From positions 114,121,120 to 114,185,119 of the forward strand of contig NC_039362.1 in the NCBI RefSeq assembly GCF_003573695.1: 64,000 nt of DNA. Reading direction: 5' to 3'. Source of the DNA: Papaver somniferum (taxonomy: Eukaryota > Streptophyta > Magnoliopsida > Ranunculales > Papaveraceae). The translations under genes were made by a program, and so were the position numbers. Positions 44,846 to 55,530 of this stretch are shown one piece after another (position 1 is the stretch's first letter; every line of letters starts with the position of its first letter). The notes beneath the pieces are model-generated. The model was not told the origin of the DNA. It did no database searches and was given only the letters and a program-made list of their open reading frames with translations.

Positions 44846-47108
44846 ATGGCTTTCCCTACAACTTCAGCTCTTACTTCTCCCTCTAAAACTATTCTCAGCA
44901 GAACTATAAATTCTTCTTCAACTTCTTTTATTTCTTCTCTCCCTAAGAACTCCATTATCCCATGTTATCAAAGAAGAAGCTTTTCTTCTTCTTTCAGTGA
45001 GACAAGTATAGTTACACTTAGAAGACGAGGAGGAGCTACATTAAAGACTCATAAGGGTGTTACTTGTTCAGCTTCTTCTACTCTTCCCTCAGCTCTTCTT
45101 TTCGATTGTGATGGTGTTCTTGTCGACACTGAGAAAGATGGTCATAGGATTTCATTTAACGATACATTTGCTGAAGTAAGATTTCTAGTTCATCTCAATA
45201 TTATTATCCATTTAATGTTTGAGAATATTTCTTAAACTGGAATCTGGATTTGTCTATTGAATTGGTGATGGTTATACAGATGGAACTGGGCGTAACTTGG
45301 GATGTCGATTTGTACGGTGAATTGCTTAAAATTGGGGGTGGAAAAGAGAGGTAATTAAAATTCAATTTTGGACTCATCTCGTATTATTATTATTATTATG
45401 GGGATTTGATGTCCTTAACATTACAATTACAGCGAGGTGAATCGTGAGATGATTTTGATAATTGATTGTGTTTCTATGTTTTCAGAATGACGGCATATTT
45501 CAACAAGACGAGTTGGCCAGAAAAAGCTCCAACGGGTAATGAAGAAAGAAAGAAATTCATAGCCTCACTGCACAAGCGGAAAACGGAATTGTTTATGGTT
45601 CTTATTGAAAAGAAGTTGCTTCCTCTACGGCCCGGTGTAGCGAAGTTAGTAACTATTCATATGGTCACTTCTTTTCATGTTACTTGTTGACAGTGTTATG
45701 CTGCTATCGATGCGAAATTGAACTTCTTTAGTGTATCAGAAATCGTATTCGTAAACTGAGCCATTTGATTGACTAACTAAATCTACAGGTTAATCGATCA
45801 AGCTTTCGCAAAAGGGGTTAAAGTCGCTGTTTGCAGTACTTCAAATGATAAAGCGGTATGTATAGTTAGGTCCTACAGGTTTTCAACTAACTTACCACAC
45901 CACAAAGTGCCACTGGGATAAACTATTGTGTAAAAAGTAGTTATTCGCTCAATCTCTTTTCGCCTTTAATGTGTAGGAATTTATTTCTGATTTCAGGTCT
46001 CAGCTATAGTTTCTTGCTTGTTGGGTCCTGAAAGAGCCGAGAAGATTACGATATTTGCAGGGGATGTAGTTCCTCTTAAAAAACCTGATCCAGTATAATC
46101 CTTTCTATGTCACTAATACCTATCCAAACATAGATGAATCTCTTTTGGTTTTTTGTTTTGAAGAAACTTCTGCCGTCAATTGTGGTAACTTGATAATGAC
46201 TCTCCATTGTTCTTGGCAGGCTATCTACCTTTTAGCAGCCAGTACTCTAGGTGTCGAGCCATCAAGGTATGGGCATCTGCAGAACACATTTTGAGATTGT
46301 CTTAACCACTACCCACTTCGATCTAACTACATTAGCGTTCTGTTTCCACGATGGCATTTGTTAAATAATGCTAGCACTTGCTTGATTTTGTAGTTGTGTG
46401 GTGGTAATGGTATAGGGCTAGCATTTGTTAAATAATGCTAACACTTGCTTCATTTTGTAGTTGTGTGGTGGTAGAGGATAGTGGCATAGGTCTTGTGGCT
46501 GCTAAAGCTGCTGGTATGAAGTGCATCATAACAAAAAGCGGGCAAGTCTTTCTCTTGCTAGAAATAGCAAAAACATATGTACTTAGTTCTCATATTCGTC
46601 ATTATCTAGGCACAATATTGAGCAGACACGAGGTTGAGGTAGCCAACAGGCAACAGTACACCCCTCTTGGGGAGTTTTTCTAGTTGGCACTGGCTACGGA
46701 AGCCTGAACAGTGGGGCAAGTACCCAATGAAACATAGAAGAAGCCATTAGGCAGGCGGGCAAGTCAATACAGCTTCTATGATTTCTTTTCTCTTTCTGGC
46801 AGCCTAGGCTATATATATATATATATTTATATATATAGAACAACAGGAATTCGGGAGTTTGAAAATCATCTATATAGACAGTTGCATGTCATTTAAATGT
46901 GTAGTCATTATAAATTGTGTGCCTAAACTATTAACATATGGCTTGATTTTGCTTATTCAAATTTTCAATTGTTGTTGGTTACAGGTACACATCAGATGAG
47001 GACTTTTCAAACGCCGATGCAGTATTTGACTGCATTGGAGATCCACCGGAGGAGCGTTTTGATTTCGCATTCTGCACTAGCCTTCTGGAAAGGCAATTTG
47101 TAAGCTAA
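44846..47108 (+). CDS. CBBY: CBBY-like HAD phosphatase, chloroplast-targeted (8 exons)
   Basis: Spliced exons: 44846-45175, 45280-45350, 45486-45644, 45789-45855, 45997-46092, 46220-46266, 46461-46541 and 46985-47108, totalling 975 nt (324 residues). The first 75 or so residues are Ser/Thr/Arg-rich, like a plastid transit peptide. HAD motif I is LLFDCDGVLVDTE (Asp 87 and 89), motif II VCSTSN, motif III LKKPDP, and motif IV VEDSGIGLVAAKAAGM. The match to Arabidopsis CBBY proteins runs to the C-terminal ERFDFAFC. Known family members remove phosphate from xylulose-1,5-bisphosphate, a Rubisco inhibitor, in the stroma. Intron 3 uses donor GTTAGT and intron 7 a GC donor. The gene looks intact. Its 5' flank is LINE D, ending about 90 bp upstream. 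Confidence 0.92.
46354..46487 (+). repeat. 67-bp tandem duplication over the exon 7 acceptor of CBBY
   Basis: GCATTTGTTAAATAATGCTA starts at 46354 and 46421. Both copies contain a TTTTGTAG acceptor followed by TTGTGTGGTGGTA. Only the second copy continues into the conserved VEDSGIGL coding sequence; the first diverges after 13 nt. Confidence 0.85.
46542..46984 (+). other. GC-AG intron 7 of CBBY
   Basis: The frame requires exon 7 to end ...AAAAGCGG and exon 8 to start GTACACATC, giving K-S-G-Y. The donor is then GCAAGT and the acceptor TTACAG. No GT donor at this point keeps the frame. GC-AG introns are a known minor class, and the GCAAGT context is its consensus. The intron holds a short TA microsatellite at about 46812. 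Confidence 0.8.
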
Positions 47109-47575
47109 GAGCATGTAAATAGAACAAAATCCCGCTATATGTTGCCTTCGTAATGGTTTTTATGATTGTATTCATTATCAAATCAGGTTACTAATCGCCA
47201 AAAATTTCTCCTTAATTCTAAGACAATGGCCAATAAATTCAAGGCAAATTATTATTTTCATGTTTGTGTAGATGGATAAATTACTCTTTTCACCCATGTA
47301 TTACACGTTTAGGTTGCTCGTGCTGGTCACAAGGCAAATTTCGCGCTGCACCGGCAGATTTTGGGTTAAAGTACAAATTTCGGTCCCGGTTCACGAGGCA
47401 GAGTATAAGTCATGGGGAAGTTTTTGCCATGGTTTGCGCTACAAAATTTCGTGTAGCGCAAATTCACTAGGCGAAAAGGGCGATGTTTCCCTAATCTTTG
47501 AATTTGTTCCTTAACTGTATATATTGTGTTCATATTTTACCCTTTCTACTAATATATACGTGTTCAAATATCTCA
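47109..47575. other. 3' flank of CBBY, no gene seen
   Basis: Presumably 3' UTR and spacer. Two overlapping short plus-strand ORFs at 47264-47514 lack any recognised feature. Confidence 0.4.
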
Positions 47576-47582
47576 AAGGAAT

Positions 47583-48300
47583 ATGCCTTGGATTGTCATA
47601 GGAGACTTTAACATAATCTTTAGCCAATCTGAAAAATTAGGAGCGATTACCTTTTATAAAACTAATAGTGAATATTATTATAAAATTCTTAAAAGAGCGG
47701 GTCTATATGATGTAGGTTATATAGTGGATGTGATTACACTTGGGATAACCATAGAGAAGGTAACCAAAACATCAAAAAAGACTAGATAGAGCAGTTTCTA
47801 ATGCTGAGTGGCACATACAATTCCCAAGTGCTTCCTTGTCCCATTTAGTAGTTGTTGGTTCAGATCATTGTCCTGTTCTTCTGACTCTAGATAATAAACA
47901 CTTTAAATCAGATTGGGTTTTCAAATTCTATGATACTTGGTTAAAAAAAAATCTTGTATTCAAGTTATCAAAGAAACCTGAAAAGCTTCAACGAGGAAGT
48001 GGTTTCTTCTAGCTTAGTTCAAAACTTAAAGTCTTTAAGGGTTGATCTGCTAGACTGGAAAAAGAATATTTTTGGTTTGCCTGGAAAAAAAATAATAAGC
48101 TTTTAAAAGAAATTGAAAGAATAAAGACAAATAGAATAACAAATTACCAACAGAAAAACTAAAGGAGAAATTATTGGAATTAGAAACCATTTATGATACC
48201 CAAGAAGCAATAGCTAAACAACAATCTAGGATAACATAATTGAGTTAGGAGAAAGAAATACAAAAACTTCTACACAATTACTTTGAGAAGATGAAAATGA
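47583..48300 (+). pseudogene. LINE F endonuclease remnant
   Basis: PWIVIGDFNIIFSQSEKLGA is the central Asp-containing motif of the APE-type endonuclease. Downstream, VVVGSDHCPVLLTLD at about 47850 has the terminal SDH motif in another frame. The N-terminal third is missing. Multiple frameshifts. Confidence 0.75.
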
Positions 48301-48315
48301 AATAATATAGAGAGT

Positions 48316-49672
48316 ATGATAAATGACCAGAGTGTAGTTACTAGAGATAGAGGTGAGATCGGTAAAATTCTAACCTCATATTTTCAGTCTCTCTTCACTG
48401 AATGTTCAACTGAACAAAGTATAAATGACCCAATTTTTAATAATATCCCATCTGTCATTTCTCCTTCTGAAAATTCTAGCATTCTTATTCCCCCACTAAA
48501 GAGGAAATTTTCTTAGTTCTTAAAAACATGAAACCTAACAAGTTTCCTGGTCCTGATGGCTTTCCAGTTAGTTTCTCTTTACATAATTGGAAAACTATGG
48601 GATCACAAGTAACAGATACAATTCAGGAATATTTTGTTAATAAAATAATGCATCATGAGCTAAACAAAACACATCTTTTCTTGATTCCTAAGATAAAACA
48701 ACCAAAGAACCCTAGTCAATTCAGACCAATAGGGGTTTGCAATACAGTCTATAAAGTGATTGCAATTTTTTTGGCTAATAGAATTAACCTTTCCTAGAAA
48801 AGATTATCCCTCCTTTTCAATCTGCTTTTCTTTCTTCTAGACAAATTTCTGATAATATAATTGTGGCCCATGAAATTATTCATTCCTTTTAAAAAAAGAA
48901 AACTAGAACTGGAAGACTAGGGATGAAAATTGATATCTCTAAAGCCTTTGATAGAGTAAATTGGAGTTTCTTAATCTCTGCTCTTAAAACATTTGGTTTT
49001 AACATGGAAGTCTGTCAGCTTATAGAGCAATGTATTTCTACAACCTCTATCTATGTGTTACTAAATGGAACTCCTGCTGAATCTTTCAAACCCTCAAGAG
49101 GTTTACGTCAAGGAGATCCTCTCTCTCCATACTTATCTATGCTTTCTCAGGAAAACAACAAAGTCTTGCATGGTGTTAAGATAACACCTAAAAGTGAACC
49201 AGTTTCCCATCTCTTCTTTGCAGATGATTGTTTGTTGTCTGTTAAAGCTGACTTAGTAGAATGTAAGAATTTATTAGAAACAATAACAATTTTTAGTAAA
49301 ACTTCTGGCCAACTAATTAATTTAGAGAAATCAGGTGTACTCTTTAGTAAAAAGGTGGAACCAAAACACCAGAGAACGATGTCTAAACTGCTGAAAATAA
49401 AACATATCAATCTTATAGACCCTTATTTAGGAGCACCCTTTTTCATGGATAGGTCAAGGATAAAAACGTTTTCCCTTATTCTTGAGAGAATGAAATCTAA
49501 ATCTAAAGGTTGGAAAGGCTTAATCCTTTCTCAACCAAGTAGATTTGTTTTGAACAGAGATGTCTTGTCAAGTATCCCATCTTATCAAATGGGGTGTTTT
49601 ATCCTGCCGAAAAAGATAACAAACAAAATTAATGCTATCCAAAAGGATTTTTGGTGGGGGAAAGATGCTTGA
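48316..49672 (+). pseudogene. LINE F reverse transcriptase
   Basis: Three frames in series: 48316-48516, 48528-48797 (FPGPDGFPVSFSLHNW and FLIPKIKQPKNPSQFRPIGV) and 48923-49672 (KIDISKAFDRVNWSF, GLRQGDPLSPYL, HLFFADDCLL). The catalytic FADD box and the GLRQGDPLSP box are intact. A stretch normally present between SPYL and the VLHGVKI region is shortened. At least two stops or shifts separate the frames, so the enzyme is not made. It continues to NDNWIPG at 49990, where solo LTR G interrupts. Confidence 0.85.
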
Positions 49673-50002
49673 GCCAAAGGATTTTACCCTAAAACCTAGC
49701 CTTATCTATGCAAACCACCTTTGAAAGGAGTATTCAGGTTTATAAATGCTCGTAAGCTTAATCTTGAAATTATAACTAAAGTTGCTTGGAGGTTAGTTAA
49801 GAAACCTCATTCCTTATGAGAAAAAAACAATGGGCTCAAAGTATTTTAGGAATAAATCTCCACTTAGAACTAAAGCTTCACCAACTGGCTCATGGACTTG
49901 GAATCGTATAAGGCAAGAGCTTGAACCCATTCAAAAATATAGCATATGGGAAGTAGGGAATGGTCATAACATCATCATTTGGAATGATAATTGGATACCT
50001 GG

Positions 50003-52584
50003 TGTTTGTGGGTGAAAACTGTTTCTACCGGTTTTGGTAAATTTGGGTGTGTGTGTGGATGAGAAACGAAACTAAACCCTAAACAAATGCACTGCACGGG
50101 AGTTCTTTTGATTCGAGAGATCAATCTATGCAATTCTGGCCTAAACCAAGAAATGGCCGTTCCAGACTTGCTTCGGTCACAAAGTGAAGGAGATGGGGTT
50201 GATCTTAGGGAGGGAAGCGAAGAAGGTGTTGAGATTGTGAAGGTGTTGGCTGTTTATAACTTGTATTAGAATGATGAACTGGCTTGCACAATGTAAGCTA
50301 TCAGTTCTGGGTGTTTTCTGGATACTGTGACAACACTTAGTTTTTCTGTGTCTGTATTCCCATGTTGTTTGGAAAATAAGTGAAGGACCTATTTATACAA
50401 GTCATTGAGCGCAACCCTCATCTCGTAGGAAGTGGAGGAGGTGAAGTGATGGAGTAGTGGGGTCGTGTAGGAGTGTTGATTGTCACACGATCACACCTTT
50501 GCCCACTTCCCTCATCACTGTTAACCGTCCACCTTTTCCTGACACGTTCTAGTAATGGCGCGTTGCACGCTGCACGTTGTAAACCGCCAGACCAATACCC
50601 CAGTAAGTATCCCCCAGTTTGTAACATGCTTGATGTCTCGAATGAGTGGATCGTGGGACCCACCGCAGTAAGTAGCATACGGTGCTAACTTAAATAACTA
50701 AGTTATTTAAGAAATCGATATTCATGAAATATCGTGTATGCTCGATGCATGTAATGCATCGAAAACAATCAATATGTATGAAGCATCGATATTTTAAAGC
50801 TTAACCGAATAAGTCGCGATTTAAGCGTCTTAAAATAATATCACGTCCAACCATCTTTGAGTGACCGTTTGGAGGATGCATGGGCGAGCCATCTACTGAC
50901 CGATCATTCCCTGTGGAAGAGTGGCGGACGGTGATCATCGAGGTGCTTCATTAGTTGTCTAGTCTTTAACCTAGGCTGTCCGACCAAGCTGTCAAAGTTG
51001 GACGGACGAGAAGGTTTATGACACATATTTGCAACCGTTGATGGAATTTTAGGATTTTTAATAGGTGCACAAACATCACTCTTTGGCTTGACCGAATTCA
51101 AGCATGGACACCATCTTTGGTGGGAACGACCGGGCATGCGTGTAGACGGCCTGCCGGTGTACATGTCCATACCGCTTTGTCTCACGAAGGTGCGATTTAG
51201 GCCACTTAATTTGACCGGCAAAGATGAGTGGTCGTGATCGATTTGCGACAGAAATCCATTACCGTAAAGGATTTGGAAGCCGCGTGACATGCCACCTTTG
51301 GGCGTGCGTTTCGAGATTGCCGAGTCCTAGTCTGCCTAGGCCGGCCGGTCACACGCACAGGTGGTCCCACGGTGATCATGTCTACATCCTTGGGACCTCT
51401 TGATTCTATATCTACACCCTCCGTTTAGGCTGGTGAAGATGGATGGACGAGATCGAACTACGACAGATATGCATTGCCGCAAACCCTAATTAGGGTTTTT
51501 AATAGTCACGCACGCATGACTTTGGCCAAACGGTTTGGAAAGCTAAGCTTCTCCTTTGGAGAAACCGATCGTGTGGGACCCACATTGGGTTGACGGTGAA
51601 CATATCTGCACTTTCCTGATGATCCTAAGCGCGACATAAGCCATCCAAATATGCTGGCTAAGTTGGATGTTTGCGATTAATTTAAGACGCTAGTGGAATT
51701 TCTGTGACCCTTGAAAAGCACCACGCTCATCATGTTTCGGGAAAACGTTCACGGCTCTATGACATGCCGTAAGCAAGCCGATAGGGCAGGTGAGGAGTGG
51801 GCCCGCTAATATGTACATTAGCGCTTCACTGATCAATCGCGAGACGATCCAATCCGTCCAACTAGGTTGGTGAAGTTGGACGGTTGCGATGAGTTTGAGA
51901 CTGTTTTGGATAGCCTTTGCTCGTTCGAGCCTTTCCTAAAGAAACACGGCCACCTTTCTTTGGGCCGGCGTTTGACAGGCGTTTGGGAGTGTAGTGTGGT
52001 GTTCGACCGGGTAGGGCATAAGCGGGACCGTCGGTGGTCATCACAGTGATCACCTTCTCCTGCTAGGGTTCGTCTAGGATGGTTAAATCATGCGGTCAAC
52101 TTGCGTGGCCGTGATCATTTCTGAGACTGATACGGACAGTCCAGATTTCCTTTAAGGAAGTTAAGCATGCTCGATCAGGCTAACTAAAGCGCGTCGATGC
52201 GAGACCCTCTTTGTCAGAGAGTGATGCAGCCTGTGTGAGTATTTCATGCATGTCTCAATATTGGAACGAAGATTCATGCTACTCTACTGTGAGTGAACAC
52301 TCAGTCTTCATGTCATGTCAATAAAGAGAATTCAACTGAGAACATAGCACAGAAACTACTAGGCAAATCATGCATTAATTAATAATGCTAAAAATTCACA
52401 GAATATTTGGGATTGTTGCTGCATGCACCATTCTGGGTGAATTTTGTGTATTTATTGAATTGCTTCGAATAAATAAATTGAAGAGGTACTCATCACTTAT
52501 CAAACGGCTTTACCCTTTGTAGGATGTTAGTGCATTAAATTTGGTTTTACAATTTTAGCTCTGAACTAAAATCCACCATCAACA
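50003..52584 (-). repeat. solo Gypsy LTR G (2582 bp) with target duplication
   Basis: It starts TGTTTGTGGGTG and ends CCACCATCAACA, with CCTGG directly on both sides (49998-50002 and 52585-52589). Removing LTR plus one CCTGG restores the LINE F reading NDNWIPG. There is no interior or second LTR, so it is the product of LTR-LTR recombination. On the minus strand it begins TGTTGATGGTGGATTTTAG and is homologous to LTR I, and its end block to LTR A. Short ORFs inside are not genes. Confidence 0.92.
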
Positions 52585-52589
52585 CCTGG

Positions 52590-53817
52590 GAAACATCATA
52601 CCATATCCAATTTACGTATCCCTAAAAATAACCATTTAGAATGGGTCTCATATTTGATTGATTCTGCCACTAACTAGATCAGGAGAATCTACTGTTAAAT
52701 TCATTATGATAAATTAAAAATGAATCTGGACTTGATATAGTTAGTTTATTCTTGCATGAGTCATTTTGGAAATCTATGTGGAATCTTAATATCTCGGAAA
52801 GAATAAAGTTGTTTTTATGGAAATGTTTACAAAATGCATTGCCTACAAACTCTAAACTCTTTGGAAAAGTCAAGGATGTAGTTCCTCATTGTACTATGTG
52901 TCAAGTTGAAGTAGGAACCACTGGAATCTTCTTTTCTACTGCCCTTATGCTAAGGAAATATGGAATTCAACATCTAACCCAATCTCCTTAAATTTAGATA
53001 CTTCTAGTAAGATCCTAGATCTATGTAAAGACTGGTTAGATAATCCCAGACAAAAAATTTCTATTGAAATGCTTTAACTAAGATGTAGTTTATTTGAAAA
53101 GAGAGATGCAATTTGGTTTTTGAAGATAAATCTAAATCTGCTTCTAGTCTAGCTTTAGAAATTCAGGGGCACCTCTCTTTTTGGTCTATAAGAAAGGGTA
53201 AAACTAAAAAAGCTAAGCAGGTTCAACAGAAGAAAATCTCTCTTACTTGGAAAGCACCTAGAAAAGATAAATTAAAAATCAATATTAATGCAATATGGAT
53301 TTCTGACATATTACCATCTAGTTACGCTTTAATCATGAGGAATGATACATGAATTTTTGAAGGAGGACGAGCAGGACAGTTAGCACGCTCAGATCCGTAA
53401 GAAGTAGAGGCTATAGGAGTTCTCCAGGCGGCAATATGGGCTAAGGAGAAGCAACTTCAAAATTTCAGTATAGAAGGTGATTGTGAAAGTATTTTCAACT
53501 TATTTCATTGGAAGAGTTCTGATATATCTTGGCGTTTTAAAGCATGTCTCAATGAGGCAATCAGGCTAACTAATCTATGTTCTAATTTTTGGGATTTCAT
53601 TTTGTTCCTATACTAGGAAATAGGGCTGCAGACATCTTAGCAAAATATGCAAGACCTCTAAATTCGGTTTTAAATTGGGAGAGGATACCTCCTACATGTA
53701 TTATGAATCATCTATCAGTTGATAAATCTAATATTGAGATAAATCTACAAGATCTCATATTAAATGGCTCAACTTCTAATGTAATCACGACTCATTCCGA
53801 GTCTTAGTTGTTTTAGT
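52590..53817 (+). pseudogene. LINE F zinc finger and RNase H remnants
   Basis: 52752-52991 reads FLWKCLQNALPTNSKLFGKV and CTMCQVEVGT, the RVT zinc finger. 53589-53807 reads FVPILGNRAADILAKYARP, the end of an RNase H domain. Between them many stops occur (for example near 53078 and 53350). Same element as 47576-50002. Confidence 0.75.
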
Positions 53818-53836
53818 GAAATACCTTATTTAATAT

Positions 53837-53869
53837 ATATATATGTGTGTGTGTGCGTGCGTGTGTGCA
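53837..53869. repeat. TA/TG/CG microsatellite
   Basis: ATATATATATATGTGTGTGT followed by GCGTGCGTGTGTG, at the 3' end of LINE F. Confidence 0.85.
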
Positions 53870-54183
53870 GGATATTTATTTATAATTATTTACTACTACT
53901 CACACTATATTACCCTAGGCCCCCACCCATTCCTTCTCAAATTGTATCTCAAACAACAATTGTTTGGGGAGACGAAAATCTACCATTCGACTACTATGTT
54001 GAAATAAAGGAGATGGAGGAGAGTGATGAAAAAACGGTTGCAAGATTTATTTTATTCAATACAACCCAAGATTCCGAGATGAATTATTTTTTGGATGGTA
54101 AAACTTTTCATCGTTTCTCATCTCAACAAGAGTCGAATGAAGAATCTGGACCTCATGATGAGATAAGTGTGTTACTTAGTTGA
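53870..54183 (+). pseudogene. unassigned coding fragment
   Basis: The frame is open from about 53900 to the stop at 54183 and could be an exon, because CAG precedes it after the microsatellite. The segment EKTVARFILFNTTQDSEMNY weakly recalls the C-terminal OB fold of replication protein A-like proteins carried by hosts and by Helitrons. The similarity is only a few residues. No zinc cysteines are seen, and I do not assign a function. Confidence 0.3.
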
Positions 54184-54320
54184 ACGTTCAAGTTTTTCAT
54201 GGTCAACAATGGTGGAAACTTTATTTTTAATCATTGTTTGTAGGATCAAAAATGTGTGTACTCGAATGTAATTGACAATGTTGGTTAATTGATATATTTT
54301 TATCGCAATAACAGGATTTT

Positions 54321-54412
54321 AATCCATTAAAGGTTCGTACAAAACTTTGGTTGGTAGTCTAGCAACAAGATGAGCACCAACACCGTTTTGAATATCAACT
54401 CCTAATTGATAT
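54321..54412 (-). pseudogene. extra copy of the C-terminus of the RT-associated gene
   Basis: On the minus strand reads QLGVDIQNGVGAHLVARLPT then KVLYEPLMD and a stop. It parallels KLGVVIQKNVGTQLVARLPR and KVLYKSLID at 54605-54700. Only the last 30 or so codons are duplicated. Confidence 0.65.
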
Positions 54413-54604
54413 TCGTTTATTTGTTTTTTTCCCTCCAAACTTATTTTTAAGACTGTTAAATGGTTCTATGTTATAGTAATGAAGTTCAACATGTCTTCTT
54501 TTGCTAGATTTGTTTTGTACCAATTTGTTGATTATTTTTGAAAGAAAACTTTGTTAAATAATATTTAATTAAATGATTTTACCAAAGCTAAATAAATTGT
54601 TAGA

Positions 54605-55271
54605 TTAATCTATCAAAGACTTGTACAAAACTTTTCTTGGTAGCCTAGCAACAAGCTGAGTACCAACATTTTTTTGAATAACAACACCTAATTTGTAAAA
54701 AAAGAAACCTACCAACACCATTACTAGCATCATTACTAAACTAAAAAGACACAAAGTATCCTCACTAAGCTCTCCCAAAGTAGACAAATCTAAAACATCC
54801 AAACCATAAGCGTGTGAGACACATTTGTCTAAATATTTAGTACGTTTGCGCAACAGAGCATTTGAAACAGCTTTGCCCGGAATAAAAGCGCGGATGTCTT
54901 CACCTGTGAAGGGTGAGACTCCAATGAAATCCATACAAACATCCTGGCCATTCTCCCAATTATAAACAAAAAGCGGGGCGCAAATCTCTATTATCATCAG
55001 ACAAAACCCCAAGAGCCACTTCTTAACGTGCAGGCATGCCATCTTTGTAATATATGTCAGCGATTAGATCACGTACCAGGTCATGTAGAAACTTGAGCCC
55101 GACATATTTGGCACAATGGAGTGCATGATCACCAAAAATTTTCATAGGTCTATTGTAACTTGAACATAAGCCACCTTCGACGAATATGGGGATACCAAGG
55201 CGGTAACAAACTGCGGCTCTAAATTGTCTTGGACCCAGGCATTGATTAAACCCACTAATGGGTATTGTCAA
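54605..55271 (-). pseudogene. C-terminal domain of an RT-associated plant retroelement protein
   Basis: Two overlapping frames: 55271-55023 (FRAAVCYRLGIPIFVEGGLC, then FGDHALHCAKYVGLKFLHD and LVRDLIADI) and 55042-54605 (NWENGQDVCMDFIGVSPF, FIPGKAVSNALLRK, LVARLPRKVLYKS). I recognise the pattern YRLGIP...GDHAL.C....KHN.(V/L)RD...VDLTGSSPL from plant proteins often annotated as reverse transcriptase domain proteins, where it follows the polymerase. It is shifted once around 55030 and has no polymerase part here. Its exact role in the element is not established. Confidence 0.6.
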
Positions 55272-55289
55272 AATATAATCTTGTGCATG

Positions 55290-55530
55290 TTTAATGCTAG
55301 ATTTACGCCAGCAAGTGTAGCCTTTGTGGAGTTGAAGAAGAAACTCTTAATCATATCCTTTTCCACTGCAGTTTTGTTGGCCGTGCTTGGAACTATATTA
55401 ATGATGTTTTTGGTTTAAAAGCTAATGAAAATCTTGTGGTTTCTGTCAAAGCAGCAAAAGGAATGAATGTAACGGTGCGTGATCTTTGGCTGGTGGCCAA
55501 TCTCGTCATCAAGTCTGAACTCTGGGCAGT
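55290..55530 (+). pseudogene. LINE fragment (RVT zinc finger), interrupted by LTR I
   Basis: Reads CSLCGVEEETLNHILFHCSF, then FGLKANENLVVSVKAAKG and VRDLWLVANLVIKSELW. It parallels the region after the zinc finger in the LINE at 14976 (FGLKPHSNLVISYKEAKGRS) and in LINE D. It is cut by LTR I at 55531, and the downstream part of the LINE is not in the window. Confidence 0.75.

Larger units (their letters stand above)
47576..53834 (+). mobile_element. LINE F, decayed L1-type, split by solo LTR G
   Basis: 5'-truncated in the endonuclease domain and full of frameshifts and stops. Pieces in order are endonuclease (47583), reverse transcriptase (48316-49672), post-RT region to 50002, then after the LTR the RVT zinc finger (52752) and RNase H end (53589-53807). 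It differs from the LINE at 14976 (ISKAFDRVNW, FFADD, YQMGCFILPKKI), so it is another LINE family. The 3' end runs into a TA/TG microsatellite. Confidence 0.82.

Noticed and set aside
44758..44955. Minus-strand ORF over the CBBY 5' end
   Set aside because: Antisense of the Ser-rich transit peptide.
50418..52053. Short ORFs within solo LTR G
   Set aside because: GC-rich LTR sequence, frames on both strands, no conservation with LTR I as protein.
53870..54183. Helitron replication protein
   Set aside because: Only a short RPA-like stretch. No helicase, Rep motif or CTRR terminus is seen nearby.
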